A stretch of DNA of 64,000 nucleotides from Akebia trifoliata (taxonomy: Eukaryota > Streptophyta > Magnoliopsida > Ranunculales > Lardizabalaceae): assembly GCA_017979445.1 (NCBI GenBank), contig CM030714.1:16735892-16799891 (forward strand), read 5' to 3'. The translations under genes were made by a program, and so were the position numbers. The notes beneath the pieces were generated by a model. The model had not been told where the DNA came from, ran no database searches, and saw only the letters and a program-made list of their open reading frames with translations. The first letter of the stretch is position 1. Each line of letters begins with the position of its first letter. Shown here one piece after another: positions 48,477 through 58,880 of the stretch.

Positions 48477-48605
48477 TTCAACTTTTACTCAGATTATGCT
48501 CAGGTTTTGCTCAGATTATACTCAATTTATGCACAGTTATGCTCAGATTATGCTCAATTTTTATTTAGTTTTTGCTCAAATTTTGCTCAAATCCTCTGAG
48601 ATTTA
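48477..48605 (+). repeat. Short tandem repeat, about 12-bp GCTCAGATTAT-like units
   Basis: Around ten degenerate units (TGCTCAGATTAT, TGCTCAATTTT and so on) directly follow the 50-bp array. Confidence 0.75.
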
Positions 48606-48867
48606 TCTCAGATTTCATGTACACATGCTTGCACATTTTTAGTCAAGGAGAATTTTTTAAAATTCAAGGATCTGACGTCGTCAACAAGAACTCACGCTCC
48701 AGGACCTAACAATTTTTAATTCGGTGAGAGCTTTACCCTCAAGGATCCGAACGTCCCGACAAATTGCTAAATCAGGTTGCAAAATAAATTGTCACTAGCT
48801 TTGGCATTCGGATATCGTACTATCTACTAAAATAGATTTGCTATCTAGTTTGCTTCAACCCTCTATC

Positions 48868-48880
48868 AAAGAGGGGCATT
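48868..48880 (+). other. Polypurine tract of the Tat-like element
   Basis: AAAGAGGGGCATT immediately before TGTAGGCATCC. It fixes the start of the 3' LTR and the plus orientation. Confidence 0.85.
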
Positions 48881-50459
48881 TGTAGGCATCCCATTTTTAC
48901 ACCCGCCTAATTAACCAACTCATTAACCCGATTGGGACGGTTCCCAATGATGGATGAATATTCCAATATTTTTATTTGTTACTAGATATGTTTCAGAAAT
49001 TCAGATGAGATATCTCAAACTAACAAAATTATAGAAACCACACTACGCTAGGAAAATATAACCCCAAAAATATAGACAATCATCATTTTGACAAACAAAA
49101 AGAAGCTTTATGATAAAAATCACTAAAACATGATCAAATTATCAAAATACCCTTAACAACAAAACATCCTCAGAGCCCCCTTATATTCAGGAAAACCCTT
49201 TCGAACACATAAAACTACAAATTGAAATCAAATAAACCATTCCACCAATTTTCACCAAATTTGACAAAGTTACGAAAATGCCTTACATAGAGTTCACAAT
49301 CGTAAATCACACATACCCATAATCCCATTGAATTCCTTACGAAAAATTAATTTCAAAACATCCCGGAACATTGAAAAATAACTTGAAATGCAAAAGTTCT
49401 CTTCATAGGCAAAACGGTAATTTTCCAATTTTAAAAATCTTAAATTTCAGAATTAATAAATAAAACATTAATTAACGTAAAGTGAAACCTTAATAAAATT
49501 AATTTAAAAATCTGAATAATGAAAATTAATTAATCAAGCCCTCAGGCAAAATTGTTGATGGTTGCCCACTTATTTAAGTGGAGCCCCCTTGATATTTATT
49601 AAAATACTCTTCCATCTAGAGGTCTAAATAATTAAAGATATAATTAGGGGGTTCTCCACAAAACTTAAAAATATATTCTTTCATTATACGCAAGATTTAA
49701 AAACCTAATTTAAAAGACCAAGCCAATCTCATAAGACTTAAGTCAAAACCCTAATATAAAGAAATCTAGTCAGTCAAGTAAGACTTAAGTCAAAATCCTA
49801 ATTCACCTTATCTAAAAGGAGACCTAGTCAAACTCTAATTCTTCCAAAAAAATCTAAAAAAGAAGCCTTCACAACCTAATTTCGTAGGTCAAAATAAACC
49901 CTAGAAAAAGTAGGTCAAAAAGCTTTCCAAGCCTTCATCAAACCCTGATTTTGAAGTCCTAACTCCCTACCTATCATCCAAACCCTAGTTTTTGTTCAAA
50001 AAACTCCAAGCAACCTTCTAAAAATATCTAGAAACCCTTTAGAAAATATAAAAAATACTTAGATTGAGAAGAAAGATACTTCAACTTGGAAATCAGAAAT
50101 AGATCCAGTAACGGAGGAATAGCAAGGAAACTCATACAAAGATACTATCTGCTAGTACTGAGGGAACCGTCGTAATCCGCTAGCTAATTATTTTTATTTA
50201 TTTATTTATTAATTTTTAGGTTTATTTTGCAATGTAGTATTATTTGGGAAAAAAGTAAATCGACGTTTGTCGGGCGGGGTTGGTGCTTAACACCTTCCAA
50301 CCCCGTAACGTGATCCCAGGACCTGTTCTCTTTGTAGATTAGTGTGTTATCTGTTAGAGTCAATATTTGGTTCCTAGATCATAATAACTAGGTGGCGACT
50401 CCCAAATCTCAAAAATCAAAAGCAGAATCCGCACACCCCGCTGATCGAAGGCGTTTTTA
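48881..50459 (+). repeat. 3' LTR of the Tat-like element (F3)
   Basis: 1579 bp from TGTAGGCATCCC to GGCGTTTTTA, collinear with solo LTR F1 (3533-5280), including the GGGCGGGGTTGGTGC...AACACCTTCCAACCCCG hairpin-like block near 50272-50306. Its right end abuts an unrelated LTR fragment, and no target duplication can be tested because the element's left end is not recognisable. Confidence 0.85.
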
Positions 50460-51203
50460 ATAGGTTTAATGAAATGATCAATATTTGGAAGAACAATCGC
50501 AATCTAAAGAATAATATGAAATTTTCTATGAACTTGTTGTATAACTAGAAGGTAGAAGAGAAGGCATCTTACTTCGAGTTATATTCGACTGTTGAACAGA
50601 GTTAAAGATCACTTCCAACCAATCACGTAAACTTTCTCTTGATGAAAATCGTATTTTCTCGTGTCCATGCGTAGTCCCAGACGAAGTCTACGACTTTCCT
50701 TCTTGCGACGAAGTTTGAATCGTTCTAGTTTGGTGTAGATCTGAGTTGTAAATCTGAAGGAAAATGAGCTTAATCTTGATTGAAGAGAAGAATATGAAAA
50801 ATTAGATTTTTCTTTAAAATTCAAATATTTGTAACTTAAGTATGACGTAAGCGTCATTTCGAAAGTTATTTTCTCGAATGCTAATTTGGACAATCTTATA
50901 TTCTATTTAAGGTGATTTTTTTATCCGAATCTAATGGTATGATCGAATTCCTCAAATTATATCTCTAAAGTGTCGATTACCTATTTGATAAATATTTGAT
51001 GTGAAACTCGAGGATTTGGTAACTTTTTCATCCAAACTCGAATTCGAGCGTGCTTATAGGCTAAAGTATATTTTTTAATCATTTTAAATCCAATGGAGAA
51101 GTCAAATGTTATTAAAAATGAATAGATCAAAATCTAAGTATTTTACCTGAAGTCCCTCTGTTAGAATTTCCTCAAGATACTAATTAGAATTCAGGGTATT
51201 ACA
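50460..51203 (-). repeat. Tekay-related LTR fragment, minus orientation
   Basis: On the minus strand it begins TGTAATACCCTGAATTC at 51203 and continues for about 740 bp through blocks shared with the Tekay-like LTRs (a Cys-free AT-rich part with TCCAATGG and GCTTATAGGCTAAAG blocks). The remaining three quarters of the LTR is gone, replaced by LTR F3. Confidence 0.75.
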
Positions 51204-51580
51204 AGTGTATTTATCAAAAGATCAGTGGGAGCAAGTTTGTGGTATACTTTGAGGCCACGAGTCATACTTTATGATTGTAGAATTTTATCTTAGGACACGG
51301 TGTTGTTAAATTTATTGTCAGGCCGTTAAAGATATATTGTGATAATACCGTTGCAGTTTTCTTCTCTAAGAATGTCAAGTCTTTAAACAGTGTGAAACCC
51401 ATAGAGGTGAAATACTTGGTATACTTGGTGGTTAGAGAGAGAGTCTAAAACCAGTTAGTGTCTATTGAGAACATTGATACTACATCAATGATTGCAGATC
51501 CATTGCCAAAAGATTTATCTCCTAAAGCTTATAAGGAACATGTTATTAGGATGGGTTTTTATAATAATCCAAGATTGTAA
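51204..51580 (+). pseudogene. Copia RNase H, C-terminal fragment
   Basis: The frame reads IYCDNTVAVFFSKN (about 51332-51375), then VKYLVVRERV-like and MIADPLPKDLSPKAYKEHV...MGF, ending with TAA at 51578-51580. This is the standard end of copia-superfamily pol. RNase H removes template RNA during reverse transcription. An internal stop (VRERV-stop) and a small duplication (KYLVYLVV) break it. Upstream pol is missing because an LTR fragment abuts at 51203. No copia LTR could be delimited downstream. Confidence 0.88.
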
Positions 51581-51830
51581 TGATCATATTATTTAGTATT
51601 ATTGTAATAGACATTAACAATTAGTGGAATAAAGTTGTTTCTAATTTTCCACTTTCAATTGAAGTTTATGCATATTATGGTTGCATGAATTTGATTACAA
51701 GAATTTCTTGACAAAACAAATTATAGGGGCTAGTGTCTTTTGGAAAAAAGGTGAAAGCCTAATTATTTCTCTATTAAGAATTGTACTAAGGAGAGTTTTC
51801 AATAATGTAGTACATGGAAGAGAGTATGGT
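51581..51830 (+). other. Copia element 3' region, boundary not resolved
   Basis: About 250 bp between the pol stop and the CACTA terminus. It should hold the copia polypurine tract and start of its 3' LTR; I cannot identify either with certainty. The frame 51681-51929 is not recognisable. Confidence 0.4.
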
Positions 51831-52310
51831 CACTACAACATTTTTTATCTACAGCGAAGGATTTTTCCGCCGCTACAAGGTAATTTTTCCGCCGGTAAAA
51901 GTTATTGCGGCGATGAGCAGCGGAGCTAAAGATCCGTCGTTCTTTCCTCCATTGCTAACTATAGTAGCGGATAATGTATTCCGCTATTGCAGGTAGTACC
52001 TTTAGCGGTGGATATTAATATCCACTGCAATAGGTCGAATTTTTAACAAATAGAATATAATACATATAGCAGCAGATATTAATATCCACTGCAATAGGTC
52101 AGTTTTTTAATAAATAGAATATAATACATATAGCGGCGGATATTGAGATCCACTGCAATAGGTTAATTTTGTTTTTTTTTTTAAATATAAGACATATAGT
52201 GGTGGATATTAAGATTCGCTGCAATAGGTCAATTTAAAAAAAAAAAAATATAACATATATAGCGGCGGATATTAAAATCCGTTTTTAATACGCTTTTTTT
52301 TTTTTTTTAA
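51831..52310 (+). mobile_element. CACTA transposon end with about 67-bp subterminal repeats
   Basis: CACTACAACATTTTTT at 51831 is a typical CACTA terminal repeat. From 51990 five units carrying AGCGGCGGATATTAATATCC followed by ACTGCAATAGGT recur at about 67-bp spacing. No opposite terminus and no transposase are visible. The right boundary is approximate. Confidence 0.8.
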
Positions 52311-52653
52311 TTATTATATATCCTTCAAAAACAATATATAAAGATGAAATTTGTATCCACTGTTGTAATTTTTTTTCATATATATATTATATATATATAT
52401 ATTTAACCTGTGTCCTCCAACCTGTACAGATTGAAATCCTACCATCATTGGGATTGTTCGTGGGTCAATCGACATGTCTGTATCAATCCTTAGCACGCCT
52501 CGGCATTCTATTGACAAAAATATTTCACACAATTAGTTATCTTTGATTAATATACAATATCCGAACAAACCAAGAAAAATAATAATGAATAATTGTTTTA
52601 TTTATCTAAAAAAGAAAGAATAACCCATGAAAGATTCTGGTACCTTATAGTTG
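52311..52653. other. AT-rich spacer, nothing recognised
   Basis: Contains a (TA)n run near 52378-52402. It lies just 3' of the host gene and may include its 3' untranslated region. The minus frame at 52314-52532 shows no family features. Confidence 0.35.
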
Positions 52654-53851
52654 CTAAATGGTCCACTTGGTGTTTGTTGTAGCATTGTCCATGATAAGGA
52701 GCTTGTAAGAAATAATGAAAGAACACTATGTGAAAATTTTCAAAATTCGACGGTCCAAAACCCTCGAATTATGGGTCCATTCGACAGTCTCGACCGTTGA
52801 ATTGGGCCTTGTTGAAAAAATATTCGACAGCCACTATTGACCGTCGCTATAGGGTATTCTTTTTTTAAAAAAATATTAGGCCCCCAACTAGAACTCACCC
52901 AATCTGGAAGTCCAAAAAGTAACACCTCTAATTTCAACCAACCACAAAACACATTAAGGTATGAATGTACTAAGGAATCTGGAATGGTAAGTTTTTAACA
53001 TGGAGTATGTGAACCAACTATGCAACTCATAGTCGCTGGACATTATTAATCTTAGGAGGTTAGAACTGGAAAATGACACGAAGAGAAAGCCATTCACATT
53101 AGAAATAAGTTTATGTTTCACCCAAGTTGGTTATGATTGATGATGGTCTATGGATGATGAAATTCAAGAAGTTTCATCTATGTTTGCTTCAAGTATTTAT
53201 AAATGAAATCATCCACTTGGCTGGTTTTTGGTTTTGAACGAGTACTTGAACACTAGCCAATAAGTCAACTTTGGCTAGTTATATAAATCAATTCAGGAAC
53301 AACATACCTTCCCACTGCTAGCAGCAGCTACTAATGCGACATGCTGTTCATCGACGTCAAACTCGTAAAAGTAGTAGGTCCTGAAAACAATCAAATACTG
53401 GTTTAAAGTAATCATAAAAGAATGCTTCAAGTCTAGTAATTTTACATAAATAATTGTTGGAATGCTAAAAAAAAAAATGTAACCAGCAAGAGCCCAAGAA
53501 AAAGAGAATAAATGAACAAAATCTTTCTGTTTCTGTTTATGTTTCTGCTTCTGATTCTGCTTCTATAGAGAATTAATGACTTTGACAGCACAGTTTTGTG
53601 TCCCACAAGACTCCCATACTAAACATGACTCACCTAAAAACAATATGAAACTTGAGCCTCTTGGATGGGACACAGCTTATCTTACTAATTGGACAATTTA
53701 ACCATATGATCAGAATTGACGCACCCCAGGTATCTGGTTGCACGAATTACATATGTTGGGTCCGAAACTAAAATGAAGTAACAATAAGATGGAGAAGCAG
53801 AAGTGGACATTCCATTAGAAAGAATGGAGAATAAAAAAGGCTATCAACTGA

Positions 53852-53882
<31 letters not shown>

Positions 53883-55482
53883 TGATGATGAGACTTATGA
53901 GCCCATGTTAATTGACCTCAACTGGAGATTGGGGTCACACTCCTCAGTGGCTAACAAATCTCCTATGAAACCACACCACAAATCTAAGTGTTAGTGCCTC
54001 AAGAGTAGTGTGTACCAGACGTGCAGTGCAAACTGTGGGATAAAATGCCTGAAAATATTATAAGAATAAAGAAAGATGGGGTTGAAACCCATAGTTCAGT
54101 TGGTTTGAGACATTGCAAAACAACTTAAAGGTCATGGGTTCAAGTCCAACTTACCCATCAAAAAATGAAAAAAGAAAGATGAATTCCCTTGATTTTTGTG
54201 CAAGGTTAGATAAGGTGAAGATAAAATTTCTGCGTCTCAGACATAAATTGCTTTGCTAAATAATCTTTTCTAAATGAACAGTATGGGGACCTTAATTGTC
54301 TGATTCAACATGAATTGCAATGCTAGCTTCAACTTGAGGTTAGTAAATTACCTGAAACCTTCAAGTTCTTTGATTTTTATGATGCGTGCATAGTTCAAGG
54401 TTGCCCCACCTGTAATTGCAGTATAACAAAAAGTAAGTCAACTTTTTTGAAGTATTGAAAAGCTACACCAATTGAAAAAGTAAAAAGTAGCAAACAAAAT
54501 GCTAAAAACCCTTGTTATCATAAAGAAGTGAAACAGATCAAAAAGCACATTTGATAAATAAAAAGCTCACTATTATAGAAGAAAGGTATATTCCCACAAA
54601 GTTTTTCAATAAAAAAACATAATTTTTTTATAGGATTAGCGAAAAAACATGGTTAAAATTAAATTTACCAGGAACAAAAAATTTTGATGCCTCTTTCAAG
54701 GAACCTAAATTAGTGATATCTTTAGCCTGTTAGTCAATAACCACTAATAGACTTAGTCAGAAACAGCACAATTTATATATATATTGGGAAACCAAGTGGG
54801 TGAAGGCGGGTTTGAATCCAGGTTGTGACATTACGACTCACAAACATTAAAATGAACATCATATCCTTGAAGTACTAGTAACTTGAAGTATCAATATGTT
54901 TTTTTTTAATCAACTGACTCTACATTAGAAGCGTATAACAGAAATAAAGGCTAAAGAGCAATAAGATGGTTCTAACTCTTTACTGTTGGATCAATAACAC
55001 ATGAAATTAATGTCAAGGTGATCCAATCTCTTGAACCAAATCAAGAGGGATTTGTGAGTTTCTTCTTCAACAAATCTAGTTTTCCTCTGGAATGGCTGAG
55101 AAGAAGAGTGTTTATGAAGTTGAAGTTGTGTTTTTGTCATAAAAAAAAATTCATTGAGGTTCTGTTTTTGTTATAAAGAAAATTCTTCCTTAACTCCAAT
55201 TTTGTTGAACTCTTGAAGGTAAACCAACAAAAAAAAAATTCAAATTTAAAGGGAAAGAGAAGCTAAAGAGATAAAAAGAAAGTTGGAAAGTGATGGAGCT
55301 TAACAGAAAGGAGGATGAGTACCAATAAATATTGGTTCTTAGAGAGAAGGAAACGTGGGATATAAGGAATATATATTGAGTACGTACTTCGAAAGCCAAG
55401 TTTCAGTTGACTTACCCAAATCCAAGTCTTCCTTGCTGATGTCAATGAAGTTTGCTATATTCTTAAGAACTGCACAATGATT
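52654..55482 (-). CDS. Host gene, four exons, tentatively PsbP-domain-like
   Basis: Minus-strand exons 55482-55416, 54409-54352, 53380-53308 and 52701-52654 all have AG acceptors, the first three have GT donors, and phases join correctly. The chain reads LKNIANFIDISKEDLDLGG, ATLNYARIIKIKELEGFR, TYYFYEFDVDEQHVALVAAA and LLIMDNATTNTKWTI, then TAG. The YYxYEF strand followed by HxxLVAA and a final strand resembles the PsbP/Mog1 fold of thylakoid-lumen proteins; this family call is an inference from pattern only. Upstream exons, with any transit peptide, were not found. The TAG right after TKWTI may be premature: the next frame continues with NYK...ESFMG. Introns carry a SINE and a possible CACTA terminus. 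It could be a functional gene's 3' half or a recent pseudogene. Confidence 0.6.
52724..52900 (+). mobile_element. Possible CACTA terminus in the last intron
   Basis: CACTATGTGAAAATTTTC at 52724, followed by GACGGTCC/GACCGTCG-type blocks (near 52750, 52790, 52845), looks like a CACTA end with subterminal repeats. The second terminus was not found, so this is tentative. Confidence 0.45.
53851..53890. repeat. GA microsatellite followed by GAT
   Basis: About 14 AG dinucleotides with one interruption, then three GAT triplets, within an intron of the host gene. Confidence 0.85.
54079..54170 (+). mobile_element. tRNA-derived SINE with 11-bp TSD
   Basis: A 92-bp insert has a tRNA-like A box (ATAGTTCAGTTGG) and B box (GGTTCAAGTCC) at polymerase III promoter spacing and an A-rich tail, flanked by AAAGAAAGATG at 54068-54078 and 54171-54181. 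It is a non-autonomous retroposon mobilised by LINE machinery. It lies in the intron between the exons at 53308-53380 and 54352-54409. Confidence 0.9.
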
Positions 55483-56086
55483 CTAAAGCATAAAAAGAGA
55501 AAGAGAAAGCAAAACTCTGTGCATTATATTTTATCAGTAGTCATCTACCATGAAAGAAAACTATTCATTAACATCTGGATAACTGTTTTATATTAGACTT
55601 TGATGAGTGAGACAATAACAATCATCAACAAACAATTGCAACCTTTCTAACTTGGATAATAAGTACATACATGTTAGCATTAAAAACTTGACACATTGAC
55701 TTGTAGAGCTTGAACAATCCAAATAAGATATTAAAACCCAAGAAAACCCTTAGAAGATTTCTCAATCAAGTTTCAGACCAAAAACACCTAAGAATTAAAC
55801 TACCAAAACGAATTGGAAAATTAAATTAATAACGAAATGTAAAGACCTACTAAAACTCAATAAAACCCATGAAGCATTTCTTCAAATTTTAGACTAAAAA
55901 ATTGAAACAATGACTTGAAGAGTTTGAACTTCTCAAAACAAGATATGGATTTGTCCAGTTTATTTACTAAACTAAGACAGATCCATCTCTGTCTCTTTTG
56001 CCACAATGTTTGTTAGGACTTTATCGAAGGACGAAAATCTTTGGTCTATATAATGGGATTTATATGAAAATATTTGGTCTAGGAAT
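54182..56086. other. Host-gene introns and 5' flank
   Basis: Apart from the exons at 54352-54409 and 55416-55482 I see no coding sequence. 55483-56086 is AT-rich and may hold upstream exons too short or diverged to recognise. The minus frames 55190-55445 lie in an intron and do not resemble a protein family. Confidence 0.4.
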
Positions 56087-56395
56087 ATGTCAATGCCACT
56101 TATCATGCCCAAAGAAATTACTATTTATGCACAATTCAAAGACTATGCAGCATCAGCAAAAACACAAAGGCTAGTACAAGAAGCAAAAGCATTGTTGCAC
56201 TGGAAAAATAGTTTGATATCATATTCTCCTATTATTACTTCTTCATGGACATGGTCTGACCATCTCCCCATGGCTGCCACTACTCCTTGCAATTGGATTG
56301 GAATTCTATGCGACAATAACTTGGACAGCATCATGGAGATAAACATCTTCAAACATTTTACTATCCACTATGATCAAGTCGTAATAATCTAACTC
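56087..56395 (+). pseudogene. Leucine-rich-repeat receptor gene, N-terminal fragment
   Basis: The frame from ATG 56087 reads EAKALLHWKNSL, SSWTWSD, then TTPCNWIGILCDNN and IMEINI. This is the LRRNT_2 cap domain that starts plant LRR receptor kinases and receptor-like proteins, with its paired cysteines (PCNWxGxxCD). The fragment stops at 56393-56395 before any leucine-rich repeat, 41 bp ahead of the LTR of element A. A normal signal peptide is not visible upstream. It is either a gene broken by the insertion, with the rest beyond the window, or an isolated remnant. Confidence 0.8.
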
Positions 56396-56436
56396 CCCCA
56401 CATGGCATACTCAATCAACTCCCCTGACGTGAGGTG

Positions 56437-57667
56437 TGATGAGTGTCTCCAAACACTCAATTATACGCACATTTTCCGGATATTTATCTTGATTTTTGTA
56501 CCTATTTCTTTATATTAAGATAATAATCATGATAAGCCTCAAACCACCACGTTGCATGTTAATTAGGCTTAATTATATATAAATAAATTCATTTACTAGA
56601 TAAATCTAATTACGTGTGTTTCTTGTGCAGAAAATCAACAATTTGGAATCAAAATCTCAAGGCAAAAGCATTTGGGCCCACTTTGGAATGCCCTAACACT
56701 TTGGAATGCCCTAATCCTTTGGAATGCCCTAATCCATAACTCATATTCTCCTCTTTTGTCTTTTTGTGCAAAGAAAAGTGGAGGCTACTTTTAGACTCTT
56801 CTACACACATTTTTCTCTATAAATAGAGCCTTCATTTCTAGAGAAAGGGTCCCATCTTGGTTCCTTATCCAAGATTCCTTTAATCTAAGGCTCTTTGCCT
56901 ATTCTCTTATTTTTTGTATTTTCATTTTCTAGTTATTTCCTTTTGGCTAATTAGTCTTGTAAGAAGTAGAAGAAGAAGAAGTTGTAATTTTCTCCATGAA
57001 ATGAAGAAAAGTTCTTTCATCTCTTATCTTCTCTCTCTTGCAATGACATTAGGCTAAGTTCCCTTCCATTGGAGAGTGGAAAAGCCTAGAGCAAGTTCTT
57101 GTGTTATTTTTAATTTCATGCCTTTCTTTTATTTAAAATGCTTATGAATTCTCTTTAAGTTTCTTGCACCTATTATTCTTAATATAGATACTTTACGCTT
57201 AGATTAGATCAAGATAAAGTATGCTTAAACTAGATAATTGGTAGTAGAAAGTTTTCAAAGAATTCTACTTTGTTTATGTTCCCTTATTTCATTTCATTTC
57301 CAAAACTTTCCGATATAAGGAGCTAACACCAAGCCCTTACGATTGAGTTATAAAAAGGCTTGAAACTAAGAATTGCTCATCAACATGTTCTACGTAGATC
57401 CACCTCTAATGGTGTTTTAATTTCATAAGTTTACTTGCTTTTAATTTCATTTACTTTAGTTTCTTTTCTAGTAATTTTACATTTTCTTATAAGTTCAAAA
57501 ATACAAAGAAAAACAGTTTTAATTCCTTTTAGTTAATTTGAATTTTATCTTCTTAGCTTAACTCTATTTCTCCTTTCTCTTGGGTTCGATCTCCTACTTG
57601 CCCCACAAGTAAGGTAAACGTAAGATTATTATTAACTCCGGTGAGAAGAACAACGATAGTCTCATCA
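56437..57667 (+). repeat. 5' LTR of element A
   Basis: 1231 bp with inverted ends TGATGAG / CTCATCA. Solo copies of the same family lie at 23350-24562 and 35016-36211. It holds three copies of an 18-bp CTTTGGAATGCCCTAA repeat at 56680-56735. TATAAATAG lies at 56818-56826. Confidence 0.96.
56818..56826 (+). promoter_or_regulatory. TATA box of element A LTR
   Basis: TATAAATAG, preceded by a T-rich stretch and followed by AGAGAAAGGG; conserved in solo LTR 23350-24562 (23713) but mutated in 35016-36211. Confidence 0.65.
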
Positions 57668-57673
57668 GAATTT

Positions 57674-57688
57674 TGGCGCCGCTGCCGG
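57674..57688 (+). other. Primer-binding site (tRNA-Asp type)
   Basis: TGGCGCCGCTGCCGG, six bases after the LTR. It is complementary, with one mismatch, to the 3' end of plant tRNA-Asp(GUC), the primer used by Athila-type elements. Confidence 0.88.
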
Positions 57689-58880
57689 AAAAAGGTAAAG
57701 GTAGTAGTGGTAAGTTTTGATTTAAAATTTATTTTTTTTCATTTTTATTTTATTTTATTTTTTATTTTGGTTTCTTTCTATAAGTTCAAGTGTTCTTGAG
57801 ATTTTAAGAGAGAAGAAAGAAGGAAAAAAACATTGAAAAAAAAAAAAAAAAGTCATTCTCGTTTTCTTTTTCACCCTTGACAGCAGAACTTAAACTTACT
57901 GTAACTTTCTACTCCGATCTCTGATTATCTATTAGTGTATATCGATTTAGGGTAGAACGAAATTTTCTATAAAATGTGACAAAGTCAGCAAGATTGCGGT
58001 AAGTCAGATTCTGTTTTTGAGTCCATTACTATCATTTCTACTAACATTTCTGTTTTGCTTCTTGTAGGTGAACATTTTTTTTTCTTCTTTTCTTTCAATT
58101 TCCTTTAATCTTTAGTTAGGTTTATTTTTCTATTTTAGAAACTCTTGTATAGGATTTCTTGTAATTTTTATTAATTATCCAAGAAGGCTTGGATTGTAAT
58201 AGATTAAGGAAGGACGACGGGTGGACAATACCGTCACGGCTCCTTAGGTTCGCACACCAAAATTGGAGTTGGTGGCCTAAGTCGACTCAAACCGTCTTCA
58301 CCCCGTCTAGCACGGGAGGTAATCCCGAAACACCCACACCTCTCTTTGCTAGTGGGTTACTCCTTGCCTTTGTATGTTATTTTTCCAATTTGCACACACT
58401 TGGAATAGTTAATTAAGTAGTAAAGAGCACCCCTCTCCTAGGGATGGCATGATAAGATAAGGATTGGAAGTCATTACCAATTCCTTGCTCTAATTAGGAT
58501 AATCAATTCACTAGTCATCCAATCAAATTAATTAAAATCAATTAGACTTGACTATAGGGCCCACGAGCTCAATAGGAGAAATTTCGCTTCAAGTTGTGCC
58601 AATTGCGCTTCTTGGTCATTTTTGTATCTAGTAAGATCTTGCCCTTTGAGGGGATAGACTCAGTCTATTCAAGAAAGGAAGGTATTTAAGCGTGCTCTTG
58701 CTTATGCATTATGCGCCTCCTCCGATCTGGAGATCCGAATGATTCAAACTTGACTTCATAGAACCGAGTTGGAAGGCTAGTTGCGCTATTTCTACCAAGT
58801 TAGGAGCTGTCTAGCTTTAGGCAACCTATCTAGGTCCAGTCTTTTCTTTTCTTGATTGTTTGATCGACTGTGTGATTTGG
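57689..58880 (+). other. Element A leader
   Basis: About 1.2 kb of non-coding sequence between primer site and gag, with a poly-A run at 57836-57851. Parts of it are recognisable in element E (30532-30938 and 33862-34140 on the minus strand). The frame 58189-58416 is not a known protein. A long leader is normal in this clade. Confidence 0.8.

Larger units (their letters stand above)
46247..48867 (+). other. Tat-like element 3' untranslated region with minisatellites
   Basis: About 2.6 kb of non-coding sequence between integrase and the polypurine tract, as expected for Tat/Ogre elements, which have long 3' untranslated regions. It contains three separate tandem-repeat zones (46740-47060, 47636-48476, 48477-48605). 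The short frames at 46127-46473 and 47178-47369 show no family resemblance. Confidence 0.8.

Noticed and set aside
54079..54170. A tRNA gene
   Set aside because: The A and B boxes are present, but the acceptor stem and anticodon arm do not fold as a normal tRNA, and an A-rich tail with an 11-bp duplication shows a SINE.
54790..54850. A second SINE-like B box (GGTTTGAATCCAGG)
   Set aside because: No A box at the right spacing and no target duplication were found.
58189..58416. A 75-codon frame in the element A leader
   Set aside because: It lies in the untranslated leader; the homologous leader of element E does not preserve it.
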